Shown: one piece after another, positions 26,971 to 34,438 of the stretch
Layout of the letters: each line of letters opens with the position of its first letter
Numbering within the stretch: position 1 is the stretch's first letter
Origin: Paraburkholderia graminis C4D1M
Lineage (GTDB): Bacteria; Pseudomonadota; Gammaproteobacteria; Burkholderiales; Burkholderiaceae
Reading direction: 5' to 3'
Length of the DNA: 42,783 nucleotides
NCBI RefSeq assembly: GCF_000172415.1
Contig: NZ_ABLD01000036.1
Location: forward strand, 1 to 42,783
Program-made: the position numbers and the translations under genes
The notes under the pieces: model-generated
Databases searched by the model: none
Told to the model about the DNA's origin: nothing
The model's input: the letters and a program-made list of their open reading frames with translations, nothing else

Positions 26971-27597
26971 TCACCCCGCCCGCAACTGATACCCGCGCTG
27001 CGCCTTGCTCACATTTTCCGGCGCAAGCCCCGCAACCTGCTTGCCGAGCTCGACAGAAAGCGCATGCAGCGCGGCTTCGTCGCCGGATTTCAGTTCGAGC
27101 TCGATCTCCGAAATCGGCGCGCGGCGCAGTTCGCTGTTCACTTCGGCGAGCACGTTGCCTTGATCGATCGCGGCTTCCACTTGCGAACCGTCGACGCTCA
27201 CATTCCACAGCGTGCGCGTGAAATCCGTGCGAAACAGTTCGATCAACCGCGGCGCCGCTTCGCGCAGCGCTTCGGCAGCGGCCGGCTCGTCGCACTCAAG
27301 CAGCAGCGCATCGATTTCAAGCGCTTCGCCCGCGACCGGCATTTCCCATTCGTGACGGCTATGCAAACCATTGCTCGCGTTGCCCACCGTCTTGAAGGTT
27401 TGCAGCCAGCCGTCGGGCGTGTGACGCAAACGCAGCGCGCTCTTCGACGCTGCGAGCGCAAGTTGCGGCGTGTCGAAATAAATATTCGACAGCTTGATCG
27501 CGCGGCCTTCGTCGCCGGTGCGCGCGACGAACCACGCCGACGCCGCCTCGACTTGCGCCACCGGCAGCAGCAACTTGATTTCGCGTTCCATGCCCAT
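26971..27597 (-). CDS. CYTH-domain triphosphate hydrolase
   Basis: This 208-residue CYTH (triphosphate tunnel) protein, like the N-terminal domain of E. coli YgiF, probably hydrolyses inorganic triphosphate. The defining ExExK motif is EREIK at residues 4-8, and the alternating charged strands SALRLRHTPDGWLQTFKT, HSRHEWEMPV and ISEIELELKSGD line the tunnel. The CHAD domain found in many relatives is absent. GGAG six bases upstream supports ATG 27597 over the ATG two codons on. It starts 51 bases after trpC on the same strand with no terminator between, so it may be read with the trp genes. Confidence 0.85.
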   Translation of the reverse strand: MGMEREIKLLLPVAQVEAASAWFVARTGDEGRAIKLSNIYFDTPQLALAASKSALRLRHTPDGWLQTFKTVGNASNGLHSRHEWEMPVAGEALEIDALLLECDEPAAAEALREAAPRLIELFRTDFTRTLWNVSVDGSQVEAAIDQGNVLAEVNSELRRAPISEIELELKSGDEAALHALSVELGKQVAGLAPENVSKAQRGYQLRAG

Positions 27598-27648
27598 GAT
27601 CTGCTCCGCTATGTTCCGCCAGATGCCGTTAAACGCGACGCGTCGTCG

Positions 27649-28446
27649 TCACGCCGCGCCTGGAAAGAACATGCGCGCAAGCTCCACGCCCGGTTCGGCG
27701 GCGCGCATGAACGCCTCGCCGACGAGGAACGTGTTCACGTCCACCGCACGTAGCCGTTCGACATCGGCACGCGACAAAATGCCCGATTCCGTCACGACGA
27801 TGCGGTCGTCGGGAATCGCGTCGAGCATGCCGATTGTCGTTTCGATCGACGTCTCGAACGTGCGCAAGTTGCGATTGTTGATGCCGATCAGCGGCGTTTT
27901 CAGCGTGAGCGCCTGCGTCAACTCTTTGTCGTCGTGTACTTCGACCAACACTGCAAGACCGAGCGATTGCGCCAGCGCTTCGAGATCCTGCATCTCCGAA
28001 GTGTCGAGCGCGGCGGCGATCAGCAGGATCGCGTCGGCGCCCATCGCGCGTGCCTCGACGATCTGATACGGATCGACGATGAAATCCTTGCGCAGCACCG
28101 GCAACTGACAGGCGGCGCGCGCCTGCTCGAGGTACGCGACGCTGCCCTGGAAGAACTGCACGTCGGTCAGCACGGACAGGCAAGCCGCGCCATGCTTTTC
28201 ATACGAACGCGCGATTTGCGCCGGCACGAAGTCTTCGCGCAACACGCCTTTCGACGGGCTCGCTTTCTTCACTTCCGCGATCACCGCGGCGAGACCCGCC
28301 GCATGCTTCGCACGCAATGCGCCGACGAAATCGCGAAGATCGCGCGACGACGCTTCGAGGCGCAATTCTTCCAGCGGCGCGCTTTGTTCGGCCGCGCGGA
28401 CTTCTTCGCGTTTGACCGCGATGATGCGGTCGAGGATGTCGCTCAT
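27649..28446 (-). CDS. trpC: Indole-3-glycerol-phosphate synthase
   Basis: A 265-residue TIM-barrel enzyme that closes the indole ring in tryptophan synthesis. The motifs are VIAEVKKASPSKG (catalytic Lys and phosphate contact), VLRKDFIVDPYQI, VLVEVHDDKEL, IGINNRNL and VVTESGI. It is monofunctional, without a fused TrpF domain. It lies 43 bases after trpD, and trpF, trpB and trpA are not in the window. Confidence 0.96.
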   Translation of the reverse strand: MSDILDRIIAVKREEVRAAEQSAPLEELRLEASSRDLRDFVGALRAKHAAGLAAVIAEVKKASPSKGVLREDFVPAQIARSYEKHGAACLSVLTDVQFFQGSVAYLEQARAACQLPVLRKDFIVDPYQIVEARAMGADAILLIAAALDTSEMQDLEALAQSLGLAVLVEVHDDKELTQALTLKTPLIGINNRNLRTFETSIETTIGMLDAIPDDRIVVTESGILSRADVERLRAVDVNTFLVGEAFMRAAEPGVELARMFFPGAA

Positions 28447-28477
28447 AAGTGTCTCGTTACGTTGGTTGCTGCGTGAT

Positions 28478-28503
28478 CAGTGCTTGAATTCAGTGCTTGA
28501 ATT
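28478..28503. repeat. 13-bp perfect tandem duplication over the trpD stop codon
   Basis: CAGTGCTTGAATT occurs twice in direct succession (28478-28490, 28491-28503). The copy at 28491-28503 encodes the trpD C-terminus, and the trpD stop codon (28490-28492) spans the junction, so the other copy is a duplicate of the gene's end placed downstream. Confidence 0.85.
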
Positions 28504-29521
28504 GCTGCGTGAAGCGAATCAGTTCGTCGACTTTCGCGCGCGCCTTGCCGCTTGCAATGGCTTCGCGCGCAAGCTGAATACCGTCCGCAATCGACGACGC
28601 CACATTCGCCGAATAGAGCGCCGTGCCCGCGTTCAGCGTGACGATCTCGCGCGCGACGCCCGGCTTGTTGTCGAGCGCCTCGAGCAGCATCGCTTTCGAC
28701 TCAGCGGCATCCGCCACTTTCAGCGTGCGGTTCGACACCATCTGCATGCCGAAGTCTTCCGGATGAATCTCGTACTCGTGCACTTCGCCGTCGCGCAACT
28801 CGCCGACTTGCGTTGCTGCGCCGAGCGAGACTTCGTCCATGCCGTCCATACCGTACACCACGAGCACATGCTTTGCGCCGAGGCGCTGCATCACGCGAAC
28901 CTGAATGCCGACGAGGTCCGCATGAAATACGCCCATCAGTTGATTCGGCGCGCTGGCCGGGTTCGTCAACGGACCGAGAATGTTGAAGATGGTCCGCACG
29001 CCGAGTTCGCGGCGCACCGGCGCGATGTTCTTCATCGCCGGGTGATGATTCGGCGCGAACATGAAGCCCATGCCGGTTTCGGCAATCGACGCCGCCACTT
29101 GTTCCGGCTGCAAGTCGATATTCACGCCGAGCGCTTCGAGCACGTCTGCGCTGCCCGACTTGCTCGACACGCCGCGATTGCCGTGCTTCGCGACTTTCGC
29201 GCCCGCCGCCGCCGACACGAACATGGTCGCCGTGGAAATGTTGAAGGTGTGCGAACCGTCGCCGCCGGTGCCGACGATATCGACGAAGTTCGAGTTGTCC
29301 TGCACCTCGACGTGCCGGGCAAATTCACGCATCACCGTCGCGGCTGCGGTGATTTCGCCGATGGTCTCTTTTTTGACGCGCAAGCCGGTGATGATCGCGG
29401 CCGACATCACGGGCGACAGCTCGCCGCGCATGATGAGCCGCATCAAATGCAGCATTTCGTCGTGGAAAATCTCGCGGTGCTCGATGGTTCGTTGCAGCGC
29501 TTCCTGCGGCGTGATGGTCAT
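28490..29521 (-). CDS. trpD: Anthranilate phosphoribosyltransferase
   Basis: A 343-residue enzyme that joins anthranilate to PRPP. The PRPP motif is DIVGTGGDGSHTFNIST (about residues 79-95), followed by KHGNRGVSSKSGSADVLEALG and the metal-binding region GMDEVSLG. ATG 29521 (MTITPQEAL) is the usual start. An in-frame ATG at 29539 overlaps the trpG stop as TGATG and would add six residues, so trpG-trpD coupling is possible either way. Confidence 0.96.
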   Translation of the reverse strand: MTITPQEALQRTIEHREIFHDEMLHLMRLIMRGELSPVMSAAIITGLRVKKETIGEITAAATVMREFARHVEVQDNSNFVDIVGTGGDGSHTFNISTATMFVSAAAGAKVAKHGNRGVSSKSGSADVLEALGVNIDLQPEQVAASIAETGMGFMFAPNHHPAMKNIAPVRRELGVRTIFNILGPLTNPASAPNQLMGVFHADLVGIQVRVMQRLGAKHVLVVYGMDGMDEVSLGAATQVGELRDGEVHEYEIHPEDFGMQMVSNRTLKVADAAESKAMLLEALDNKPGVAREIVTLNAGTALYSANVASSIADGIQLAREAIASGKARAKVDELIRFTQQFKH

Positions 29522-29538
29522 GATGTTGTCTCGCTTCA

Positions 29539-30132
<594 letters not shown>

Positions 30133-30145
30133 GGTGTGTCTCCGG

Positions 30146-31639
30146 TCAGAAGTCGCTATCGAGGCCGTCTTGAACCTGTTCGGCCGCGCGCAACACGGCG
30201 CGCGCCTTGTTCTCGGTCTCTTGCCATTCGGATTCGGGCACCGAATCCGCGACGACACCCGCTGCGGCCTGCACATACAGATTGCCGTTCGCGATCACGC
30301 CGGTGCGGATCGTGATGGCGAGATCCATTTCGCCGGTGAACGACAGGTAGCCCACGGCGCCGCCGTACAGGCCGCGCTTCACCGGTTCGAGTTCGTCGAT
30401 CAGTTCCATCGCGCGAACTTTCGGCGCGCCCGACAGCGTGCCGGCCGGGAAGGTGGCGCGCAGCACGTCGAAATTGGTCGTGCCGGGCTTGAGCTTGCCT
30501 TCCACCGAACTCACGATGTGCTGCACATGCGAGTACTTTTCGATGACCATCTTGTCGGTCACGATCACCGAGCCGATCTGCGCGATGCGGCCCACGTCGT
30601 TGCGCGCGAGGTCGATCAGCATCACGTGCTCGGCAATTTCCTTCGGGTCGTTCAGCAGTTCGGTCGCGAGTTCGGCGTCGCGTTCGGGCGTGTTGCCGCG
30701 CGGACGCGTGCCGGCGAGCGGCCGAATCGTCACGATACGATCTTCGCCGCGCTTTTCCTGGCGCACCAGAATTTCCGGCGATGCACCGACCACATGAAAC
30801 TCGCCGAAGTTGTAGTAGTACATGTACGGCGACGGATTCAGCGACCGCAGCGCGCGATACAGCGACAGCGGATTGTCGCGATACGGCTTCGTCAGACGCT
30901 GGCCGACCTGCACCTGCATCAGTTCGCCTGCGGCAATGTATTCCTTCGCCTTGCGTACGGCTGCGAGGTAGTCGTCTTTAGCGAACTCGCGATACGTCTC
31001 GGTGCGCACGCTCGCCGACGTGACCGGCGGCTCGACGGTCGAGCGCAAACGCTGGCGCAATTCGCGCAGACGCTGCTTTGCTTTCGTGTATGCCTCGGGT
31101 TGCGTCGGATCGGCGTAGATCACGAGGTACAGCTTGCCCGCGAGGTTGTCGATCACAGCGACTTCTTCTGTCAGAAGCAACTGAATGTCCGGCAGATTCA
31201 GATCGTCTTTTGGTGCGGTGTGCGCGAGCTTTTTCTCGATGTAACGCACCGCGTCGTAGCCGAAATAACCGGCGAGACCGCCCGCGAAACGCGGCAAACC
31301 CGGACGCTGCGCGACCTTGAAACGGCCCTGGAATTGCTGGATGAACTCGAGCGGATCGCCTTCGTGCGTTTCGACGACCTTGCCGTCGCGCACGACTTCC
31401 GACACGCCATTGCGAGTGCGCAACAACGTGCGCGCCGGCAGGCCGATGAACGAATAGCGCCCGAAGCGCTCGCCGCCCACTACGGATTCCAGCAGGAACG
31501 AGTTAGCGCCGTTGCGCTCGGTCTGCGCCAGTTTCAGATACAGCGAGAGCGGCGTTTCGAGATCGGCGAGCGCCTCGGCGATCAGCGGAATGCGGTTGAA
31601 GCCCTCGTTGGCGAGGGACTGGAATTCGAGTTCGGTCAT
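30146..31639 (-). CDS. trpE: Anthranilate synthase component I
   Basis: A 497-residue enzyme that converts chorismate to anthranilate. The tryptophan-feedback motif is present in the N-terminal domain (SFLLESVVGG, with Ser after LLE). The catalytic domain shows the motifs IRPLAGTRPRG, ELLNDPKEIAEHVMLIDLARND, TFPAGTLSGAPK and the C-terminal TIRTGVI. The start is ATG 31639 with AGGA upstream; the open frame runs on upstream into the leader without family resemblance. It is the first structural gene of trpEGDC, behind the attenuator-like leader. Confidence 0.96.
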   Translation of the reverse strand: MTELEFQSLANEGFNRIPLIAEALADLETPLSLYLKLAQTERNGANSFLLESVVGGERFGRYSFIGLPARTLLRTRNGVSEVVRDGKVVETHEGDPLEFIQQFQGRFKVAQRPGLPRFAGGLAGYFGYDAVRYIEKKLAHTAPKDDLNLPDIQLLLTEEVAVIDNLAGKLYLVIYADPTQPEAYTKAKQRLRELRQRLRSTVEPPVTSASVRTETYREFAKDDYLAAVRKAKEYIAAGELMQVQVGQRLTKPYRDNPLSLYRALRSLNPSPYMYYYNFGEFHVVGASPEILVRQEKRGEDRIVTIRPLAGTRPRGNTPERDAELATELLNDPKEIAEHVMLIDLARNDVGRIAQIGSVIVTDKMVIEKYSHVQHIVSSVEGKLKPGTTNFDVLRATFPAGTLSGAPKVRAMELIDELEPVKRGLYGGAVGYLSFTGEMDLAITIRTGVIANGNLYVQAAAGVVADSVPESEWQETENKARAVLRAAEQVQDGLDSDF

Positions 31640-31788
31640 GTTCCGATCCTGTTCGTAGGTCCGGCGGCAGCGTGCGTCGGACAAAGCGGGGCATGCGCAG
31701 CCGGTCAGGCGTTCATTCGACATTGACGATGATGAACCGACCGGCGCGATTTTCCCATCGACGCAAGCGCGGAGTTCCGGCGCGCAGT

Positions 31789-31805
31789 TGTACTTTGCAA
31801 GTACA
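31789..31805. repeat. 17-bp palindrome between attenuator and trpE
   Basis: TGTACTT-TGC-AAGTACA has perfect 7-bp arms. It is AT-richer than its surroundings and lies 150 bases before the trpE start. The GTACT...AGTAC ends recall the E. coli TrpR operator, but the CTAG core is absent and the length differs, so the regulator is unknown. Confidence 0.5.
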
Positions 31806-31869
31806 CGCGGGCCGAATCAGGCGATGCAGCGAAACGAGACGATGGAAAAACGCGTGAGCGCAGCGAAGT

Positions 31870-31904
31870 AAAAAACGGTTGCCGAAGACGAGCTTCAGCG
31901 TACC
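31870..31904 (-). terminator. Attenuator terminator in the trp leader
   Basis: On the minus strand, GGT-AC-GCTGAAG, loop CTCGT, CTTCGGC-A-ACC, then G and TTTTTT. The inner stem is 7 bp with one G-T pair. The outer GGT/ACC pairing brings the helix close to the T-run. It begins 11 bases after the stop codon of the Trp-rich leader ORF and lies about 230 bases before trpE, so it would end transcription ahead of the structural genes. Confidence 0.65.
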
Positions 31905-31914
31905 TCAGGCGAGG

Positions 31915-31989
31915 TTAGCGCGACCAGCGACGCCAGGGCCAGGCTCCCCGGTCGATGCTAATCAGACTCCGTTTTTTATTCAGAAACAT
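31915..31989 (-). CDS. trpL: Putative trp leader peptide
   Basis: A 24-codon ORF with three Trp codons near its end: the C-terminus reads GAWPWRRWSR. The stop codon overlaps ACCTC, which can pair with GAGGT (loop GCCT) to form a small hairpin that excludes the outer base pairs of the terminator hairpin at 31870-31904. This is the logic of ribosome-mediated attenuation: stalling at Trp codons would leave the alternative hairpin free, while a ribosome at the stop would favour termination. The ATG at 31989 lies 16 bases after the gph stop and lacks a Shine-Dalgarno sequence, which is the weak point; the true start could differ. Confidence 0.65.
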   Translation of the reverse strand: MFLNKKRSLISIDRGAWPWRRWSR

Positions 31990-32005
31990 GAGGATGAAGG
32001 ACTTT

Positions 32006-32722
32006 TCAAGTCGTGGAATGGTGCGCTGCGATCGCCTTGGCGGCGTCCAGCAGCGAGGCAACTATACCATCGGATTTTATTGTTTGTATAGCTTGGCCGT
32101 GGTTGTAGCCGTAGGGCACCGTGAGCGTCGACATGCCCGCCGCGCGGCCCGCCAGCGCGTCGTTTTCCGAATCGCCGATGGCCACCGTGGCGCGCGGTTC
32201 GACGCCCAGTTGCGCGGCGGCCGTGAGCATGGGCAGCGGGTCCGGCTTCTTTTTTGGCAGACTGTCGCCGCCGAGCACGACGCTGAAATATTGCGCGAGC
32301 CTGTATTGTTCCAGCAGTTCGACCGCGAAGCGATGCGGCTTGTTGGTGACGCACGCGAGCTTGAGGCCCGCGTCGCGCAGGGCCGCGAGGCCGGCTTCGA
32401 CGTCGGGATAAAGACGCGTGTGCAAGCCGTTGATTTTTGCGTACTCCGCCTGATAGATGGCGAGCGCTTCGTCGAAACGGTCTTGCGCGTGCTCCGCTTC
32501 GAAGCGCGGCGCGAGCACGCTGCGGATCAGATGCTCAGAGCCCTTGCCGACATAGCCGACCACTTCCTCGCGCGAGGTTTCCTCCGCGTCGAGTTGCGCG
32601 AGCATGCCGTTCAGGCCGGCGGTGAAGTCGTCGGCGGTGTCGATCATCGTGCCGTCGAGGTCGATGATCGCGGCTTGCAGGCGGGAGCCGGTGAAGGTCG
32701 GGGCGGGGAAGGTGGACGTCAT
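32006..32722 (-). CDS. gph: Phosphoglycolate phosphatase
   Basis: A 238-residue HAD hydrolase that removes phosphate from 2-phosphoglycolate. Motif I is IIDLDGTMIDT (both Asp present), motif II VTNKPHR, motif III Lys in PKKKPDPLP, and motif IV AIGDSENDA. The start ATG 32722 gives the usual length. It starts 11 bases after rpe. Near its 3' end (32055-32095) the codons become AT-rich, with three ATA, which suggests an embedded promoter. The linkage rpe-gph-trpE is common in proteobacteria. Confidence 0.94.
   Translation of the reverse strand: MTSTFPAPTFTGSRLQAAIIDLDGTMIDTADDFTAGLNGMLAQLDAEETSREEVVGYVGKGSEHLIRSVLAPRFEAEHAQDRFDEALAIYQAEYAKINGLHTRLYPDVEAGLAALRDAGLKLACVTNKPHRFAVELLEQYRLAQYFSVVLGGDSLPKKKPDPLPMLTAAAQLGVEPRATVAIGDSENDALAGRAAGMSTLTVPYGYNHGQAIQTIKSDGIVASLLDAAKAIAAHHSTT
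32061..32090 (-). promoter_or_regulatory. Candidate trp promoter inside gph
   Basis: Minus strand TATACA (32090-32085), 18-bp spacer and TATAGT (32066-32061) match the -35 and -10 at 4/6 and 5/6. The gene here uses ATA three times plus ACA and AAA codons, unlike the rest of gph. Transcription would start near 32054, about 65 bases before the leader ORF. Confidence 0.45.
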
Positions 32723-32733
32723 CGGGCGCGGTT

Positions 32734-33417
32734 TCAGTGCTGAATGTTGGCGAGCGCGGCGCGCATCTTGTCGATCACGACCTTGTGGTCCGGCTGGCCG
32801 AAGATCGCCGAGCCCGCGACGAATGTATCGGCGCCGGCGGCGGCGATTTCCGCGATGTTGTCGACCTTCACGCCGCCGTCCACTTCGAGATGAATGTCGC
32901 GGCCGGTGCGCTCCTTGTACGCGTCGATCCGTTTGCGCGCCTCGCGCAGCTTGTTCAGCGCTTCGGGAATGAACGACTGGCCGCCGAAGCCCGGATTCAC
33001 CGACATGATCAGCACGAGGTCGAGCTTGTCCATCACGTGATCGAGATAATTCAGCGAGGTGGCCGGGTTGAACACCAGGCCGGCCTTGCAGCCGTGATCG
33101 CGGATCAGCGACAGCGTGCGGTCGATGTGGTCCGAGCCTTCCGGGTGAAAGCTGATCAGATTCGCGCCCGCCTTCGCGAAGTCCGGCACGATGCGGTCGA
33201 CCGGACGCACCATCAGATGCACGTCGATGGGCACGCCGACATGCGGACGAATGGCTTCGCACACGAGCGGACCGATGGTCAGGTTCGGCACGTAGTGGTT
33301 GTCCATGACGTCGAAATGGATCCAGTCGGCGCCGGCGGCGACGACATTGCGGACTTCTTCGCCGAGGCGGGCGAAGTCGGCGGAGAGAATGCTGGGAGCG
33401 ATGCGGAATTGCGTCAT
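32734..33417 (-). CDS. rpe: Ribulose-phosphate 3-epimerase
   Basis: A 227-residue TIM-barrel enzyme that interconverts ribulose-5-phosphate and xylulose-5-phosphate in the pentose phosphate and Calvin pathways. The motifs are APSILSADFARLG, DWIHFDVMDNHYVPNLTIGP (metal His and Asp), IDVHLMV, SVNPGFGGQ and EVDGGV. The start is ATG 33417 (MTQFRIAPS). It heads the rpe-gph-trp run. Confidence 0.96.
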   Translation of the reverse strand: MTQFRIAPSILSADFARLGEEVRNVVAAGADWIHFDVMDNHYVPNLTIGPLVCEAIRPHVGVPIDVHLMVRPVDRIVPDFAKAGANLISFHPEGSDHIDRTLSLIRDHGCKAGLVFNPATSLNYLDHVMDKLDLVLIMSVNPGFGGQSFIPEALNKLREARKRIDAYKERTGRDIHLEVDGGVKVDNIAEIAAAGADTFVAGSAIFGQPDHKVVIDKMRAALANIQH

Positions 33418-33447
33418 GGCGGCGGGCGGATGCAAGCGGGAAAGCGC

Positions 33448-33453
33448 CATTTT
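33448..33453 (-). promoter_or_regulatory. Candidate -10 box of rpe
   Basis: TAAAAT on the minus strand, 30 bases before the rpe ATG, in an AT-rich island (GTAAAATGG). No -35 hexamer at normal spacing is apparent. Confidence 0.3.
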
Positions 33454-33501
33454 ACCGTTTTGTGCGCGTGGCAAGCGGCTGGGCGGCGGCGTGGCGTTGC
33501 G

Positions 33502-33525
33502 CCGGTGCTCCGGTGCTCCGGTGCG
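33502..33525. repeat. 8-bp tandem repeat, three copies
   Basis: CCGGTGCT, CCGGTGCT, CCGGTGCG in direct succession in the rpe-apaG intergenic region. Confidence 0.8.
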
Positions 33526-33769
33526 CGTCGTGGTCCCTGGAACAGGCAGTCGTCGCGCTTTTTCGGCGTCCAGTCGCGAAACGGGTGCGGCGCCTGCGCC
33601 TCTTCGCGCCCTAAGCGTGCTTGTCCAGAAGATATGTCCGGTTGCGGGCGCCTCGCGCATGACGCAGAATGCCAAACCATGGCGCTGCGTCGCCAATGGG
33701 CCGTGAAGCCGTTGGCGCTCGGGCCTTCCAGCGATCTTGTCGCCCCCGTTTCAGCAGATTGGAATCAGG

Positions 33770-34144
33770 ATGAGCCAGTATGAATTCAGCGTGTCGGCGC
33801 AGGTGCAGTTCCTGCCCGAAGAATCGGACCCGGAGCGCCGCCAGTACGCGTTCGCTTATACGCTGACCATCCGCAACACCGGTCAGGTGCCCGCGCAATT
33901 GATCGCGCGGCATTGGGTGATCACAGACAGCGAAAAGACCGTGCAGGAAGTGAAGGGTCTCGGCGTGGTGGGACACCAGCCGCTGCTCAAACCCGGCGAG
34001 CAGTTCGAATATACGAGTTGGGCGGTTATCGCCACACCGGTCGGCACGATGCGGGGCGAGTACTTCTGCGTGGCCGAGGACGGCGAGCGTTTCGACGCGC
34101 CCGTGCCGGAGTTCATTCTGCGCATGCCGCGTACGTTGCATTGA
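33770..34144 (+). CDS. apaG: ApaG (DUF525) protein
   Basis: A 124-residue fibronectin-III-like beta-sandwich protein, normal length for ApaG. Features include the start MSQYEFSVSAQVQFLPEES, YTLTIRNTGQVPAQLIARHW, the glycine loop VKGLGVVGHQPLLKPGEQFEYTS, and TMRGEYFCVAEDGERF. It has been linked to magnesium and cobalt resistance and to diadenosine tetraphosphate metabolism in enterics, but its molecular role is not settled. The start at 33770 excludes an 11-codon extension with no family match. Confidence 0.95.
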   Translation: MSQYEFSVSAQVQFLPEESDPERRQYAFAYTLTIRNTGQVPAQLIARHWVITDSEKTVQEVKGLGVVGHQPLLKPGEQFEYTSWAVIATPVGTMRGEYFCVAEDGERFDAPVPEFILRMPRTLH

Positions 34145-34248
34145 ACCGTGGGCGTCTGGCGCGGTCTTTAACGGTTCGATATAGCAGGTGCGATAAGCGG
34201 TTCGATAACGATCGATGCGCGCGGTGCAATGCGTGAATCGGCGCCGCG

Positions 34249-34410
34249 TCAGTGCGGTTTTTGTGGCGTCTTCGTTTCCCGGCTGTCGGCGCGCGCTGCT
34301 TTCTTTTTACCGGACGACGTCCACACGACGATGAACACGAGCAGGAACAGCGCGAGAAGCGATTCCAGCGCGAAGACAAGCATTGGGTATTCGTCGAATA
34401 GATCAGACAT
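34249..34410 (-). CDS. Small single-span membrane protein
   Basis: A 53-residue protein with a short acidic N-terminus (MSDLFDEYPM), one membrane helix (LVFALESLLALFLLVFIVVW, about residues 11-30) and a basic, hydrophilic tail (SSGKKKAARADSRETK). The topology is probably N-out, C-in by the positive-inside rule. GGAAACCGCC precedes ATG 34410. The start codon faces mltA head to head with 28 bases between their ATGs. I do not recognise the family. Confidence 0.7.
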   Translation of the reverse strand: MSDLFDEYPMLVFALESLLALFLLVFIVVWTSSGKKKAARADSRETKTPQKPH

Positions 34411-34438
34411 GGCGGTTTCCATCAAGAACGAACATTGT

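Larger units (their letters stand above)
33418..33769. other. Divergent intergenic region between rpe and apaG
   Basis: A 352-base stretch without a recognisable gene. It should hold promoters for rpe (minus) and apaG (plus). It contains an 8-bp tandem repeat. Short open frames here have Arg/Pro-rich compositions typical of GC-rich non-coding DNA. Confidence 0.55.

Noticed and set aside
33414..33680. An 88-codon minus-strand ORF upstream of rpe
   Set aside because: Composition is Arg/Pro-rich, it runs through the tandem repeat, and it has no ribosome-binding site.
34172..34207. Direct repeat CGGTTCGATA twice, resembling a tRNA T-arm
   Set aside because: No cloverleaf, acceptor stem or anticodon arm can be drawn around either copy. 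It is only a short dispersed repeat.
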